Source of the DNA: Candidatus Bipolaricaulota bacterium
GTDB lineage: Bacteria; Bipolaricaulota; Bipolaricaulia; Bipolaricaulales; Bipolaricaulaceae
Assembly (NCBI GenBank): GCA_014360945.1
Contig: JACIWM010000056.1
Span: 1 to 7,450, forward strand
Length of the DNA stretch: 7,450 bases
Direction of reading: 5' to 3'
In this document: positions 1 to 6,085 of the stretch, in pieces
How the letters are laid out: every line of letters begins with the position of its first letter
How positions within the stretch are numbered: position 1 is the stretch's first letter
Translations under genes and position numbers: made by a program
The notes under the pieces: generated by a model
What the model was told of the DNA's origin: nothing
The model's input: only the letters and a program-made list of their open reading frames with translations
Databases searched by the model: none

Positions 1-1467
1 GCCAACGACAACGTCACATTCGAAGTCCGCTCCGGCGAGGTCCACGCCCTTTTGGGCGAAAACGGGGCGGGAAAAACCACCCTCATGAATATCCTCTACG
101 GCCTTTATCGGCCGGACTCCGGGGAGATTTGGGTAAAAGGGAAACGCGCGGAGATCCGCTCCCCCCGCGACGCCATCCAGCTTGGGATCGGCATGGTCCA
201 CCAGCACTTCAAACTCGTCCTTCCTCACACGGTGGCGGAGAACGTGGCCTTGGGCCTTCGGGGAACGCCGTTCTGGGCTCCGGCAAAAGCGGTGGCCCAA
301 AAAATCCGAGACCTCTCCCAACGTTATGGCCTTCCCGTGGACCCCGAACGCCGAATTTGGGAGCTTTCCGCCGGGGAACAGCAGCGGGTGGAGATCCTAA
401 AAGCCCTCATCCGGGGGGCGGAGGTTCTCATCCTTGATGAGCCCACAAGCGTCCTCACCCCTCAAGAGGCCCAGGAGCTCTTCAAAGTGCTTTCCCGCAT
501 GAAAGCTGAAGGTCATGGGATCATTTTCATTTCCCACAAACTCGACGAGGTCTTGTCTGTAGCTGATCGGATCACGGTCATGCGGCGGGGAAAGGTTGTG
601 GGAACGGTCTCGGCAAAAGAGGCGACAAAAGAGGAGCTGGCACGGATGATGGTGGGGCGGGAGGTGGTGTTCCGGCTCACAAAAACCACGTGTCAGCCGG
701 GAGAGGCCGCGCTTCTCGTGCAAAACCTGTACGCGAAAAACGACCGCGGCCTGTTGGCTTTGAAAGACGTATCTTTTGCCGTTTGCCGGCGAGAAATTCT
801 AGGCATTGCCGGGATTGCCGGAAACGGCCAGCGAGAGCTCGTGGAGGTTTTAACCGGCCTTCGCCGGGCGGAGCGGGGAAAAATTCTCCTCCTCGGTGAG
901 GACGTGACCAATCGTTCCCCCCGTTTCCTTTCCGATTTGGGTTGCGCCCATATCCCGGAGGAGCGGATCCGCATGGGCATCGTTCCCGCACTTCCCGTGG
1001 AGGAAAACCTCATTTTGAAGAAGCACCACCGCCCGCCGTTTTGCTGGCGATCCCTTTTGAATTTACGAGCCGTACGCAGCTTTGCCTTGAGGGCCATCGA
1101 GGAGTACGGGATCATGACCCCCAGCCCCCGCACCCCCGCAAAGCTTCTTTCCGGCGGGAACATCCAGCGCCTCATCCTGGCCCGGGAACTTTCGGGAAGC
1201 CCGGCGGTGGTCATCGCCGCCCATCCCACCTACGGCTTGGATGTAGGAGCTACCGAGCAGATCCGCCAAATTCTTCTACGCGCCCGGGATGAGGGTGCCG
1301 CGGTGCTCCTGGTCTCCGAGGACCTGGAGGAGATCATGGAGCTTTCCGATCGGATCGCGGTGATGTTCCGTGGGGAGATCATGGGGATCGTCCCGGCCGG
1401 GGAGGTCACGCTGGAGGAGCTCGGCCTCATGATGGCCGGGGAAAAACGGGTGAAGGTGGGCGAATGA
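1..1467 (+). CDS. Nucleoside/purine-type ABC transporter ATP-binding protein, two fused ATPase domains (5' end cut)
   Basis: This protein powers import by hydrolysing ATP on the cytoplasmic face of the membrane. The frame is open from base 1, so the true start lies left of the window; the 488 visible residues against about 505-515 usual for the family imply roughly 20 missing. Domain 1 is complete in its motifs: Walker A GENGAGKTT (visible residues 19-27), Q-loop Q68, signature LSAGE (122-126), Walker B ending in D146-E147 and switch H179. Domain 2 is degenerate as is normal for the sugar/nucleoside (RbsA, YufO-like) class: its Walker A position reads GIAGNGQREL (271-280) without the lysine, signature LSGGN is at 383-387, and the Walker B region reads IAAHPTYGLD with H408 where a catalytic glutamate would sit. 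A TTG at 52 is not the start because it lies immediately before Walker A. Its stop overlaps the next start by ATGA, indicating translational coupling. The binding protein and permeases downstream identify the BMP/PnrA branch; the exact substrate is not visible. Confidence 0.95.
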   Translation, partial: ANDNVTFEVRSGEVHALLGENGAGKTTLMNILYGLYRPDSGEIWVKGKRAEIRSPRDAIQLGIGMVHQHFKLVLPHTVAENVALGLRGTPFWAPAKAVAQKIRDLSQRYGLPVDPERRIWELSAGEQQRVEILKALIRGAEVLILDEPTSVLTPQEAQELFKVLSRMKAEGHGIIFISHKLDEVLSVADRITVMRRGKVVGTVSAKEATKEELARMMVGREVVFRLTKTTCQPGEAALLVQNLYAKNDRGLLALKDVSFAVCRREILGIAGIAGNGQRELVEVLTGLRRAERGKILLLGEDVTNRSPRFLSDLGCAHIPEERIRMGIVPALPVEENLILKKHHRPPFCWRSLLNLRAVRSFALRAIEEYGIMTPSPRTPAKLLSGGNIQRLILARELSGSPAVVIAAHPTYGLDVGATEQIRQILLRARDEGAAVLLVSEDLEEIMELSDRIAVMFRGEIMGIVPAGEVTLEELGLMMAGEKRVKVGE

Positions 1468-2570
1468 AACGAATTGGGCCATTCGTTCTGGAAAGGAAAC
1501 TTCATCCCTCGCGGGCCACGGTGTTCGGGATTTCCGTACTTTCCGTGGTGGTGGCCCTCCTTGTGGCCGCCCCGGTTTTCGCCGGATACGGGGTGAGCCC
1601 GTGGAAGGCCTACGAGGCCATTGGCCGGGGCATTTTCGGGAGCTGGCCGAGCTTCTCCGAGGTTCTGCGGCGGGCGATTCCTCTGATCCTGTGCGGGGTG
1701 GGGTTGACCCTCGCTTTTCGCGCCCAATTCTGGAACATTGGAGCGGAGGGGCAGCTTCTTGCCGGCGCCGTGGCCGCCACCGGTGTGGCCCTTTTTCTCC
1801 CCGTCCCCGATGGGCTGAAACTCCCCCTCATGTTCCTTTTCGGGTTCCTCGCCGGTGCCATTTGGGGCTTAATTCCCGCCCTTCTGCGCGTAAAACTCGG
1901 CGTGAACGACGTGATCTCCACCCTCATGTTGAACTACGTGATGGCCTACATCGTGGAGTGGCTCGTGCACGGGCCCTGGAAGGGCCCGACCATGCGGGGG
2001 TTTGCCTATACCGACGCTTTTCCTTTGTCCGCCCGCCTTTCTTATCTTCCCGCGACCCGCGTTCATTGGCTCACCCTGGTTCTGGGAGTGGTTTTAGCGT
2101 TTATTGTGGCGTTCGTTTTGGCTCGCACGAAACTGGGCTATGAAATCCGGGTGGTGGGGCAGAATCCCGATGCTGCCCGCTATGCGGGGATCAGCTTCAC
2201 CGCCGTGCTTTCTCTGGTGATGATCATCTCCGGAGGATTGGCGGGCCTGGCAGGGGTGGGCGAGGTGGCCGGGATTCATTGGCGCTTGCGTAGCCCCTCC
2301 CACATCTCCATGAACTATGGGTACACGGCGATCATCGTGGCCTGGCTGGCCCGGGGAAGCCCCGTGGCCGCGATCTTCACCGCCCTTCTTTTCGGCCTCA
2401 TCTTCGCCGCCGGCGATTACATGAAGACCGTTCTTGGTCTTCCCTTCCAGATCACCGGCGTCTTCAACGGCCTCATCCTCTTTTTCCTCATCGGCTTTGA
2501 CCTCCTCATGTTTTGGCGGGTGCGTTTCGCCCAGAAGGAGAAAGTATGGACATCGCAAGCTGGCTCGTGA
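1464..2570 (+). CDS. ABC transporter permease, BPD_transp_2 type, first of pair (YufP-like)
   Basis: This is one half of the membrane channel of the importer. The 368 residues are strongly hydrophobic: a first membrane segment at about 19-41, then several more. Family landmarks are NIGAEGQ (91-97) after a hydrophobic segment, GVNDVISTLMLNY (146-158), which resembles the cytoplasmic region contacting the ATPase, and GQNPDAARYAGI (232-243). Length and motifs match the longer of the two permeases found in BMP-type nucleoside importers. ATG at 1464 lies within the ATPase stop (ATGA) with a purine-rich AAGGTG about 5 bases upstream, so the start is secure. The 3' end overlaps the second permease by 25 bases. 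The branch is clear; whether the solute is a nucleoside, a nucleobase or an oxopurine cannot be read from the permease. Confidence 0.93.
   Translation: MKRIGPFVLERKLHPSRATVFGISVLSVVVALLVAAPVFAGYGVSPWKAYEAIGRGIFGSWPSFSEVLRRAIPLILCGVGLTLAFRAQFWNIGAEGQLLAGAVAATGVALFLPVPDGLKLPLMFLFGFLAGAIWGLIPALLRVKLGVNDVISTLMLNYVMAYIVEWLVHGPWKGPTMRGFAYTDAFPLSARLSYLPATRVHWLTLVLGVVLAFIVAFVLARTKLGYEIRVVGQNPDAARYAGISFTAVLSLVMIISGGLAGLAGVGEVAGIHWRLRSPSHISMNYGYTAIIVAWLARGSPVAAIFTALLFGLIFAAGDYMKTVLGLPFQITGVFNGLILFFLIGFDLLMFWRVRFAQKEKVWTSQAGS
2535..2540 (+). promoter_or_regulatory. Shine-Dalgarno site fixing the second permease start
   Basis: AAGGAG stands 5 bases before the ATG at 2546, inside the end of the first permease. 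It decides the start: an in-frame TTG at 2513 would add 11 residues but has no comparable site, and those residues (rich in charge and proline) do not look like the start of a membrane protein. Confidence 0.8.
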
Positions 2571-3475
2571 GCACGGTGAGCCGGGCGTTGGCCTTCGGGG
2601 TGCCCCTTCTTTGGGGGACCCTCGGGGAGATCTACGCCGAGCGGGCCGGGGTGGTGAACCTCGGGGTGGAGGGGATGATGATCCTCGGGGCGTTCACGGC
2701 CTTCGCCGTGACCCAAAGTACTGGGCAGCCGGGATTTGGGCTTTTGTGCGCGGCGGCGATAGGCGGAATCGCCGCCCTGGTGCATGCTTTCATGACCGTG
2801 ACTCTTCGGGCCAATCAATATGTGTCGGGCTTGGCTCTCTCCATGTTCGGCCTGGGCTTGGCCGGACTTTTGGGCCGCGGCTGGGAAGGAAAACCCTTGG
2901 GAAATCCGCTTCCCACGCTCACCATCCCTGGCCTTTCCAAAATTCCCGTGTTGGGGGCCATGCTTTTCCAGGACCAGACAATCCTCACCTACCTTGGCAT
3001 TTTCCTCGCTTTCCTTCTTTGGCTTTTGCTTTTCCGCACTCGCTGGGGTGTGGCCATCCGCTCCGTGGGGGAGAACCCTGGCACCGCCGATGCTTTGGGA
3101 ATCAACGTAACCCTTGTCCGCTACCTTTGTGTAGTCTTCGGTGGGGTTTTGGCCGGAGTGGGTGGAGGATATCTCTCCGTGGCCTATCGGCCGTCCTGGA
3201 CGGAGGGGATGACCGCGGGAATGGGCTGGATCGTCATTGCTCTCACCATCTTCGCCTCCTGGGATCCGCTTCAAGCCATCTGGGGCGCGTTTTTCTTCGG
3301 CGCCCTCTACCACCTTTCCTACCGGTTGCAGACCTATCTTTCCCCGGAGCTCCTTAAACTCATGCCTTACCTTTTTGCTATCGTGGTTTTGGCCGCAAGC
3401 GGGTTCGGAACAGCCCGCCATCGTCGGCGCGCACCGGGAGCCTTGGGTGTACCCTATGTGCGGGGCGAGCGGTGA
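2546..3475 (+). CDS. ABC transporter permease, BPD_transp_2 type, second of pair (YufQ-like)
   Basis: This is the second half of the membrane channel, 309 residues from the ATG at 2546. It is hydrophobic throughout. Family landmarks include ERAGVVNLGVEGMM (32-45) directly after the first hydrophobic stretch, RANQYVSGLALSMFGLG (88-104) and RSVGENPGTADALGI (172-186). The NLGVEG and GENP motifs parallel NIGAEG and GQNP of the first permease, as expected for a diverged heterodimer pair. The last roughly 25 residues, after the final membrane segment, are basic (RHRRR) and probably cytoplasmic. The 25-base overlap with the preceding gene and the internal ribosome site point to coupled translation in a fixed ratio. 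The permease pair plus two-domain ATPase plus BMP-type binding protein makes a complete importer. Confidence 0.93.
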   Translation: MDIASWLVSTVSRALAFGVPLLWGTLGEIYAERAGVVNLGVEGMMILGAFTAFAVTQSTGQPGFGLLCAAAIGGIAALVHAFMTVTLRANQYVSGLALSMFGLGLAGLLGRGWEGKPLGNPLPTLTIPGLSKIPVLGAMLFQDQTILTYLGIFLAFLLWLLLFRTRWGVAIRSVGENPGTADALGINVTLVRYLCVVFGGVLAGVGGGYLSVAYRPSWTEGMTAGMGWIVIALTIFASWDPLQAIWGAFFFGALYHLSYRLQTYLSPELLKLMPYLFAIVVLAASGFGTARHRRRAPGALGVPYVRGER

Positions 3476-3540
3476 AAGGGGGTGAGAGCCGAGGGAAAAA
3501 GCTTGTGCTAACCGGCTAAAAACCTTGGAAAACCTGAAAA

Positions 3541-3548
3541 AGGAGGTG
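3541..3548 (+). promoter_or_regulatory. Near-consensus Shine-Dalgarno of the binding-protein gene
   Basis: AGGAGGTG is essentially the full complement of the 16S rRNA tail and is preceded by a run of A. It ends 4 bases before the ATG at 3553. The site is stronger than those of the two permeases and agrees with the need for excess binding protein. The 77-base gap in front of the gene (3476-3552) holds no convincing -35/-10 pair. Confidence 0.8.
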
Positions 3549-3552
3549 CCAG

Positions 3553-4698
3553 ATGAAACGCATTTTGTCGGTGGTGTTGGCGGTAGTGGCGTTGGGGGCC
3601 TTGGCCTTCTCCGCAGAGAAGATCAAGGCCGGGTTCATCTATGTCGGTCCCATCGGCGACTACGGCTGGAGCCATGCTCACGATGTGGCGCGCCGCATCG
3701 TGGACGAAAAGTTCGATTGGTTGGAGACGGTTTACGTGGAGTCCGTACCCGAGGGTGAGGTGGAAACTTACATCGACCAATTGGTTCGCCAGGGCTGTAA
3801 CGTCATTTTCACCACGAGCTTCGGATTCATGGACGGGACTTTGGCCGCGGCTCAGCGCTACCCCAACGTGATCTTCGCCCATGCCTCGGGGTTCAAGCGC
3901 TGGGCGAACATGGCCACCTACATGGCCGACTTCTACCAGGTCTATTACCTGAACGGCCTCATGGCCGGAGCCCTCACTAAGACCGGGAAGATCGGGTATG
4001 TCGCAGCCTTCCCCATTCCTGAGGTGAAGCGGCACATCAACGCCTTCACCATCGGTGTGCGCACGGTGAACCCCAATGCTGAGGTGCATGTGCGCTGGAT
4101 CTACGAGTGGTTCAACCCCGCGGCGGCCAAGGAGGCCACGGAGGCCCTCATCGCCGAGGGTTGCGACGTGTTCGCGTTCACCGAGGACTCGCCCACCGTG
4201 GTCCAGGTAGCCGCAGAAAAGGGCCTTCCTAGCTTCGGCCACTACTCCCCCATGTACGACTTCGCCCCGGACTACGTGGTCTCCGGCCAGATCGTGCACT
4301 GGGAGAAGATCTACGAGGACTTCCTTGTGAAGATCCACGAAGGCCTCTACACCAACAAGAATCTGGCTCACGTGGACTACTGGTGGCTTTTGGCCCAGGG
4401 CGCAGTGGAAGTTGGAGCCAAGCCCGGAATGGTCATCAACCCCAAGTACGAGGAAGCCTTGAAAGCCAAGAAGGTGAACGTGCCCGGCTTGGGTGAGGTC
4501 TCCGTGTACGACCTCGTGTTCATCCGCCTGAACCAGATGGCCGATCCGGGCATCACCTACGACCCCTTCCAGGGCCCGGTGTATGACCGCAAGGGTCAGC
4601 TCGTGGTGCCCGAGGGCATGTGGCTTTCCTACGACAGCCTCATCACCATGGAGTGGGCCGTGGCCGGAGTGGTGGGCCCCTGGCCGGGCGAGCCGTAA
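3553..4698 (+). CDS. BMP/PnrA-family periplasmic substrate-binding protein
   Basis: This captures the solute outside the inner membrane and delivers it to the permeases. Of its 381 residues, 1-21 form a signal peptide: K2-R3, a hydrophobic core, then ALA/FSA sites suitable for signal peptidase I near residue 18 or 21. There is no lipobox cysteine, unlike the classical BmpA/PnrA/TmpC lipoproteins. The mature part opens with the family pattern KAGFIYVGPIGDYGW (25-39), followed by ESVPEGEVE, TTSFGFMDGTL, FPIPEVKRHINAFTIG and a GCDV...DSP segment, all typical of the soluble proteobacterial-type subgroup (COG1744). Codon choice differs from its neighbours: by hand count 17 AAG to 2 AAA and no TTT phenylalanine codon, a sign of high expression. 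The gene follows the permeases and is closed by a terminator 13 bases after its stop. Family members bind purine nucleosides; the coupling to ssnA/ygfK suggests a purine base or oxopurine here (inference). Confidence 0.92.
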   Translation: MKRILSVVLAVVALGALAFSAEKIKAGFIYVGPIGDYGWSHAHDVARRIVDEKFDWLETVYVESVPEGEVETYIDQLVRQGCNVIFTTSFGFMDGTLAAAQRYPNVIFAHASGFKRWANMATYMADFYQVYYLNGLMAGALTKTGKIGYVAAFPIPEVKRHINAFTIGVRTVNPNAEVHVRWIYEWFNPAAAKEATEALIAEGCDVFAFTEDSPTVVQVAAEKGLPSFGHYSPMYDFAPDYVVSGQIVHWEKIYEDFLVKIHEGLYTNKNLAHVDYWWLLAQGAVEVGAKPGMVINPKYEEALKAKKVNVPGLGEVSVYDLVFIRLNQMADPGITYDPFQGPVYDRKGQLVVPEGMWLSYDSLITMEWAVAGVVGPWPGEP

Positions 4699-4711
4699 GG
4701 AGAAGGGACAG

Positions 4712-4740
4712 GGGGGCCTGCGAAAGCAGGCCCCCTTTTT
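4712..4740 (+). terminator. Intrinsic terminator inside the cluster, between the binding protein and ssnA
   Basis: A perfect 10-base-pair stem (GGGGGCCTGC at 4712-4721 against GCAGGCCCCC at 4726-4735) closes a GAAA (GNRA) tetraloop and is followed by five T. It begins 13 bases after the binding-protein stop. No T run follows the hairpin on the minus strand, so it should act only on rightward transcripts. The T tract is short, and ssnA starts 14 bases later with no promoter visible between, so partial read-through is likely and would lower ssnA-ygfK expression relative to the transporter. Confidence 0.88.
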
Positions 4741-4749
4741 AAAAGGAGG
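4731..4749 (+). promoter_or_regulatory. Possible alternative hairpin covering the ssnA ribosome site
   Basis: The 3' arm of the terminator plus its first T residues (4731-4737) can pair with AAGGAGG (4743-4749), leaving a 5-base loop and one C-A mismatch. This would hide the ssnA Shine-Dalgarno. It excludes the terminator stem, which is much stronger, so in full-length RNA the terminator fold should win and leave the site open. Regulation through this pairing is speculative. Confidence 0.22.
4744..4749 (+). promoter_or_regulatory. Shine-Dalgarno site fixing the GTG start of ssnA
   Basis: AGGAGG lies 4 bases before the GTG at 4754 and only 3 bases after the terminator T tract. It selects this GTG over in-frame upstream codons reaching back to 4583, which would be read through the binding-protein gene and the hairpin. 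Confidence 0.8.
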
Positions 4750-4753
4750 AAGT

Positions 4754-6076
4754 GTGAGAAAAATCCTCGTTGAAAACGCCTGTATCGCCGACTTTTTCGG
4801 GATATTCGTGGAGTCCGGGTACGCCCTTGTGGAGGGGGAAAGGATCGCCAAAGTTGGGACGGGACCAGCGCCCGATGTCCCGGACGCCCTCCGCATCGAG
4901 GCCCAGGGACGCCTCCTCACCCCGGCCCTCGTCAACGCCCATGCTCACCTTTACTCCTCCCTCGCCCGGGGAATCCCCCTGCGCAGCTTCTCCCCAAAAA
5001 GCTTCGGCCAAATCTTGGAACAGCTTTGGTGGAAGCTTGATCGCGCCCTCACCCTTGAGGACATTTATTTCTCCGCATTGGTGGGAGGGATCGCCCACCT
5101 AAAACGCGGGGTGAGCGTGATTTTCGACCATCATGCTTCTCCTGCGGCCATTCTTGGCTCCCTTTCCCAAATCAAAAAAGCCCTTTCCGAACTTGGGCTT
5201 CGCGCGGACCTTTGCTACGAAGTCACCGACCGCGGTGGAGAAAAAGAGCGGGATTTAGGAATTGAGGAAAACGTGCGTTTCGCCAAGGAGGAAGTTGTTC
5301 CGGGGAGATTTTCTGCCCATTTTGGGCTCCATGCCTCGTTCACCCTTTCCGACGAGACCCTGGAAAAATGCCGGGCGGCCGCGGAGCCCCTGAACCTTGG
5401 GTTCCATAGCCACCTCGCCGAGGGAAAGGAGGATCCGCTCGACGCCCTCCAAAAGTACGGGATGCGCACGGCGGAAAGGCTCGACCAATTTGGAATTTTG
5501 CGGGAAAGCTCTATTCTGGCCCACGGGATCCAGCTTTCCCAGGCGGAGCTTGAGCTCCTTGCGGAAAGAAAGCCCACGCTCGCCCATAACCCTCGTTCAA
5601 ACATGAACAATGCCGTGGGTGCGGCCCAGGTGGAGAAAATGGTGGCCCGGGGAATTCCCGTGGCTTTGGGCACGGACGGGTTCGGCTGCGATATGTTTGG
5701 GGAGCTTCTTTCCGCCCGTCTTTTGGCCCACCACGCCCAGGGCGATCCCACCGCATTCGGCGATGATGTGGCCAAAAAGATTCTCGCCCAAAATTACGCC
5801 TTGGCCGAAAAGGCTTTCTCCGTGCCTTTCGGCAAAGTGGCGGAAGGCTATGCCGCTGATCTGGTCCTTTGGGATTACGTTCCGCCGACCCCGCTGAATT
5901 CGGCCAACCTCCTTTCTCACCTCCTTTTTGCCAACATCACCGAGGGCCTGCGCCCCCTTTATGTGATCGTGGCCGGTGAGGTCCGTCTTGAAAACGGAAA
6001 GATTCCCGATTTGGACGAGGAGGCCATTTTGGCGAAGGCCCGGGCGAAGGCCGCGGAGATTTGGCAGAGAATCTAG
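4754..6076 (+). CDS. ssnA: SsnA-type metal-dependent aminohydrolase (amidohydrolase superfamily)
   Basis: This is a cytoplasmic hydrolase of 440 residues, the size of E. coli SsnA. It starts at GTG, after which VRKILVENA begins the usual small beta domain. The TIM barrel carries the expected ligands: H63 and H65 (NAHAHLYS), H193 (GLHASFT, substrate side), HSHLAE with metal ligand H220 and general acid/base E223, H257 (LAHG), H278 in HNPRSNMNNAVG, and D308 (GTDGFGCDMF) as the last metal ligand. The stretches LWWKLDRAL (91-99) and DHHASPA (125-131) are characteristic of SsnA and separate it from guanine deaminase and other ATZ/TRZ enzymes. All catalytic residues are present, so it should be active. 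The substrate is not established; SsnA was named for a stationary-phase survival phenotype, and its gene is among those linked to anaerobic purine/urate breakdown. Nine bases separate it from ygfK, so the two are co-translated and probably act in sequence. Confidence 0.93.
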   Translation: MRKILVENACIADFFGIFVESGYALVEGERIAKVGTGPAPDVPDALRIEAQGRLLTPALVNAHAHLYSSLARGIPLRSFSPKSFGQILEQLWWKLDRALTLEDIYFSALVGGIAHLKRGVSVIFDHHASPAAILGSLSQIKKALSELGLRADLCYEVTDRGGEKERDLGIEENVRFAKEEVVPGRFSAHFGLHASFTLSDETLEKCRAAAEPLNLGFHSHLAEGKEDPLDALQKYGMRTAERLDQFGILRESSILAHGIQLSQAELELLAERKPTLAHNPRSNMNNAVGAAQVEKMVARGIPVALGTDGFGCDMFGELLSARLLAHHAQGDPTAFGDDVAKKILAQNYALAEKAFSVPFGKVAEGYAADLVLWDYVPPTPLNSANLLSHLLFANITEGLRPLYVIVAGEVRLENGKIPDLDEEAILAKARAKAAEIWQRI

Positions 6077-6080
6077 GAGG
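6075..6080 (+). promoter_or_regulatory. Shine-Dalgarno of ygfK overlapping the ssnA stop codon
   Basis: The ssnA stop TAG (6074-6076) runs directly into the ribosome site: AGGAGG begins at the second base of the stop. The ATG at 6086 follows after 5 bases. Ribosomes finishing ssnA are thus placed to restart on ygfK, giving tight coupling of the two enzymes. Confidence 0.85.
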
Positions 6081-6085
6081 TAACT

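Noticed and set aside
1201..1245. Missing catalytic residues in the second ATPase domain read as a damaged gene
   Set aside because: Loss of the Walker A lysine and of the catalytic glutamate in the C-terminal domain is normal for the RbsA/YufO class of fused ATPases.
52..1467. Start of the ATPase at TTG 52
   Set aside because: The frame is open to base 1, and the residues before 52 give a normal beta-strand lead into Walker A. A start at 52 would remove the first strand of the ATPase fold.
2434..3357. A 307-residue open frame on the plus strand overlapping both permeases in another frame
   Set aside because: The product is rich in G, R, S and P without recognisable motifs, and the frame lies over a well-supported permease.
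2417..3421. A 334-residue open frame on the minus strand opposite the second permease
   Set aside because: The translation is rich in G, H, E, K and P without motifs, as expected from the complement of hydrophobic membrane-protein codons. The permease reading has conserved motifs.
3503..3531. Possible promoter TTGTGC, 17 bases, TGGAAA before the binding-protein gene
   Set aside because: Only three of six positions match in each hexamer, which is no better than chance.
4583..4753. An N-terminal extension of ssnA of 57 residues
   Set aside because: It would be coded out of frame inside the binding-protein gene and through the terminator hairpin. The GTG at 4754 has an AGGAGG 4 bases upstream and gives the normal SsnA length and N-terminus.
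3508..4935. A 475-residue open frame on the minus strand opposite the binding-protein gene
   Set aside because: It is a mirror of a GC-rich plus-strand gene with strong codon bias. Its translation is a low-complexity mix rich in H, G, V and E without a recognisable domain, and it crosses the terminator. The plus-strand protein has clear family motifs.
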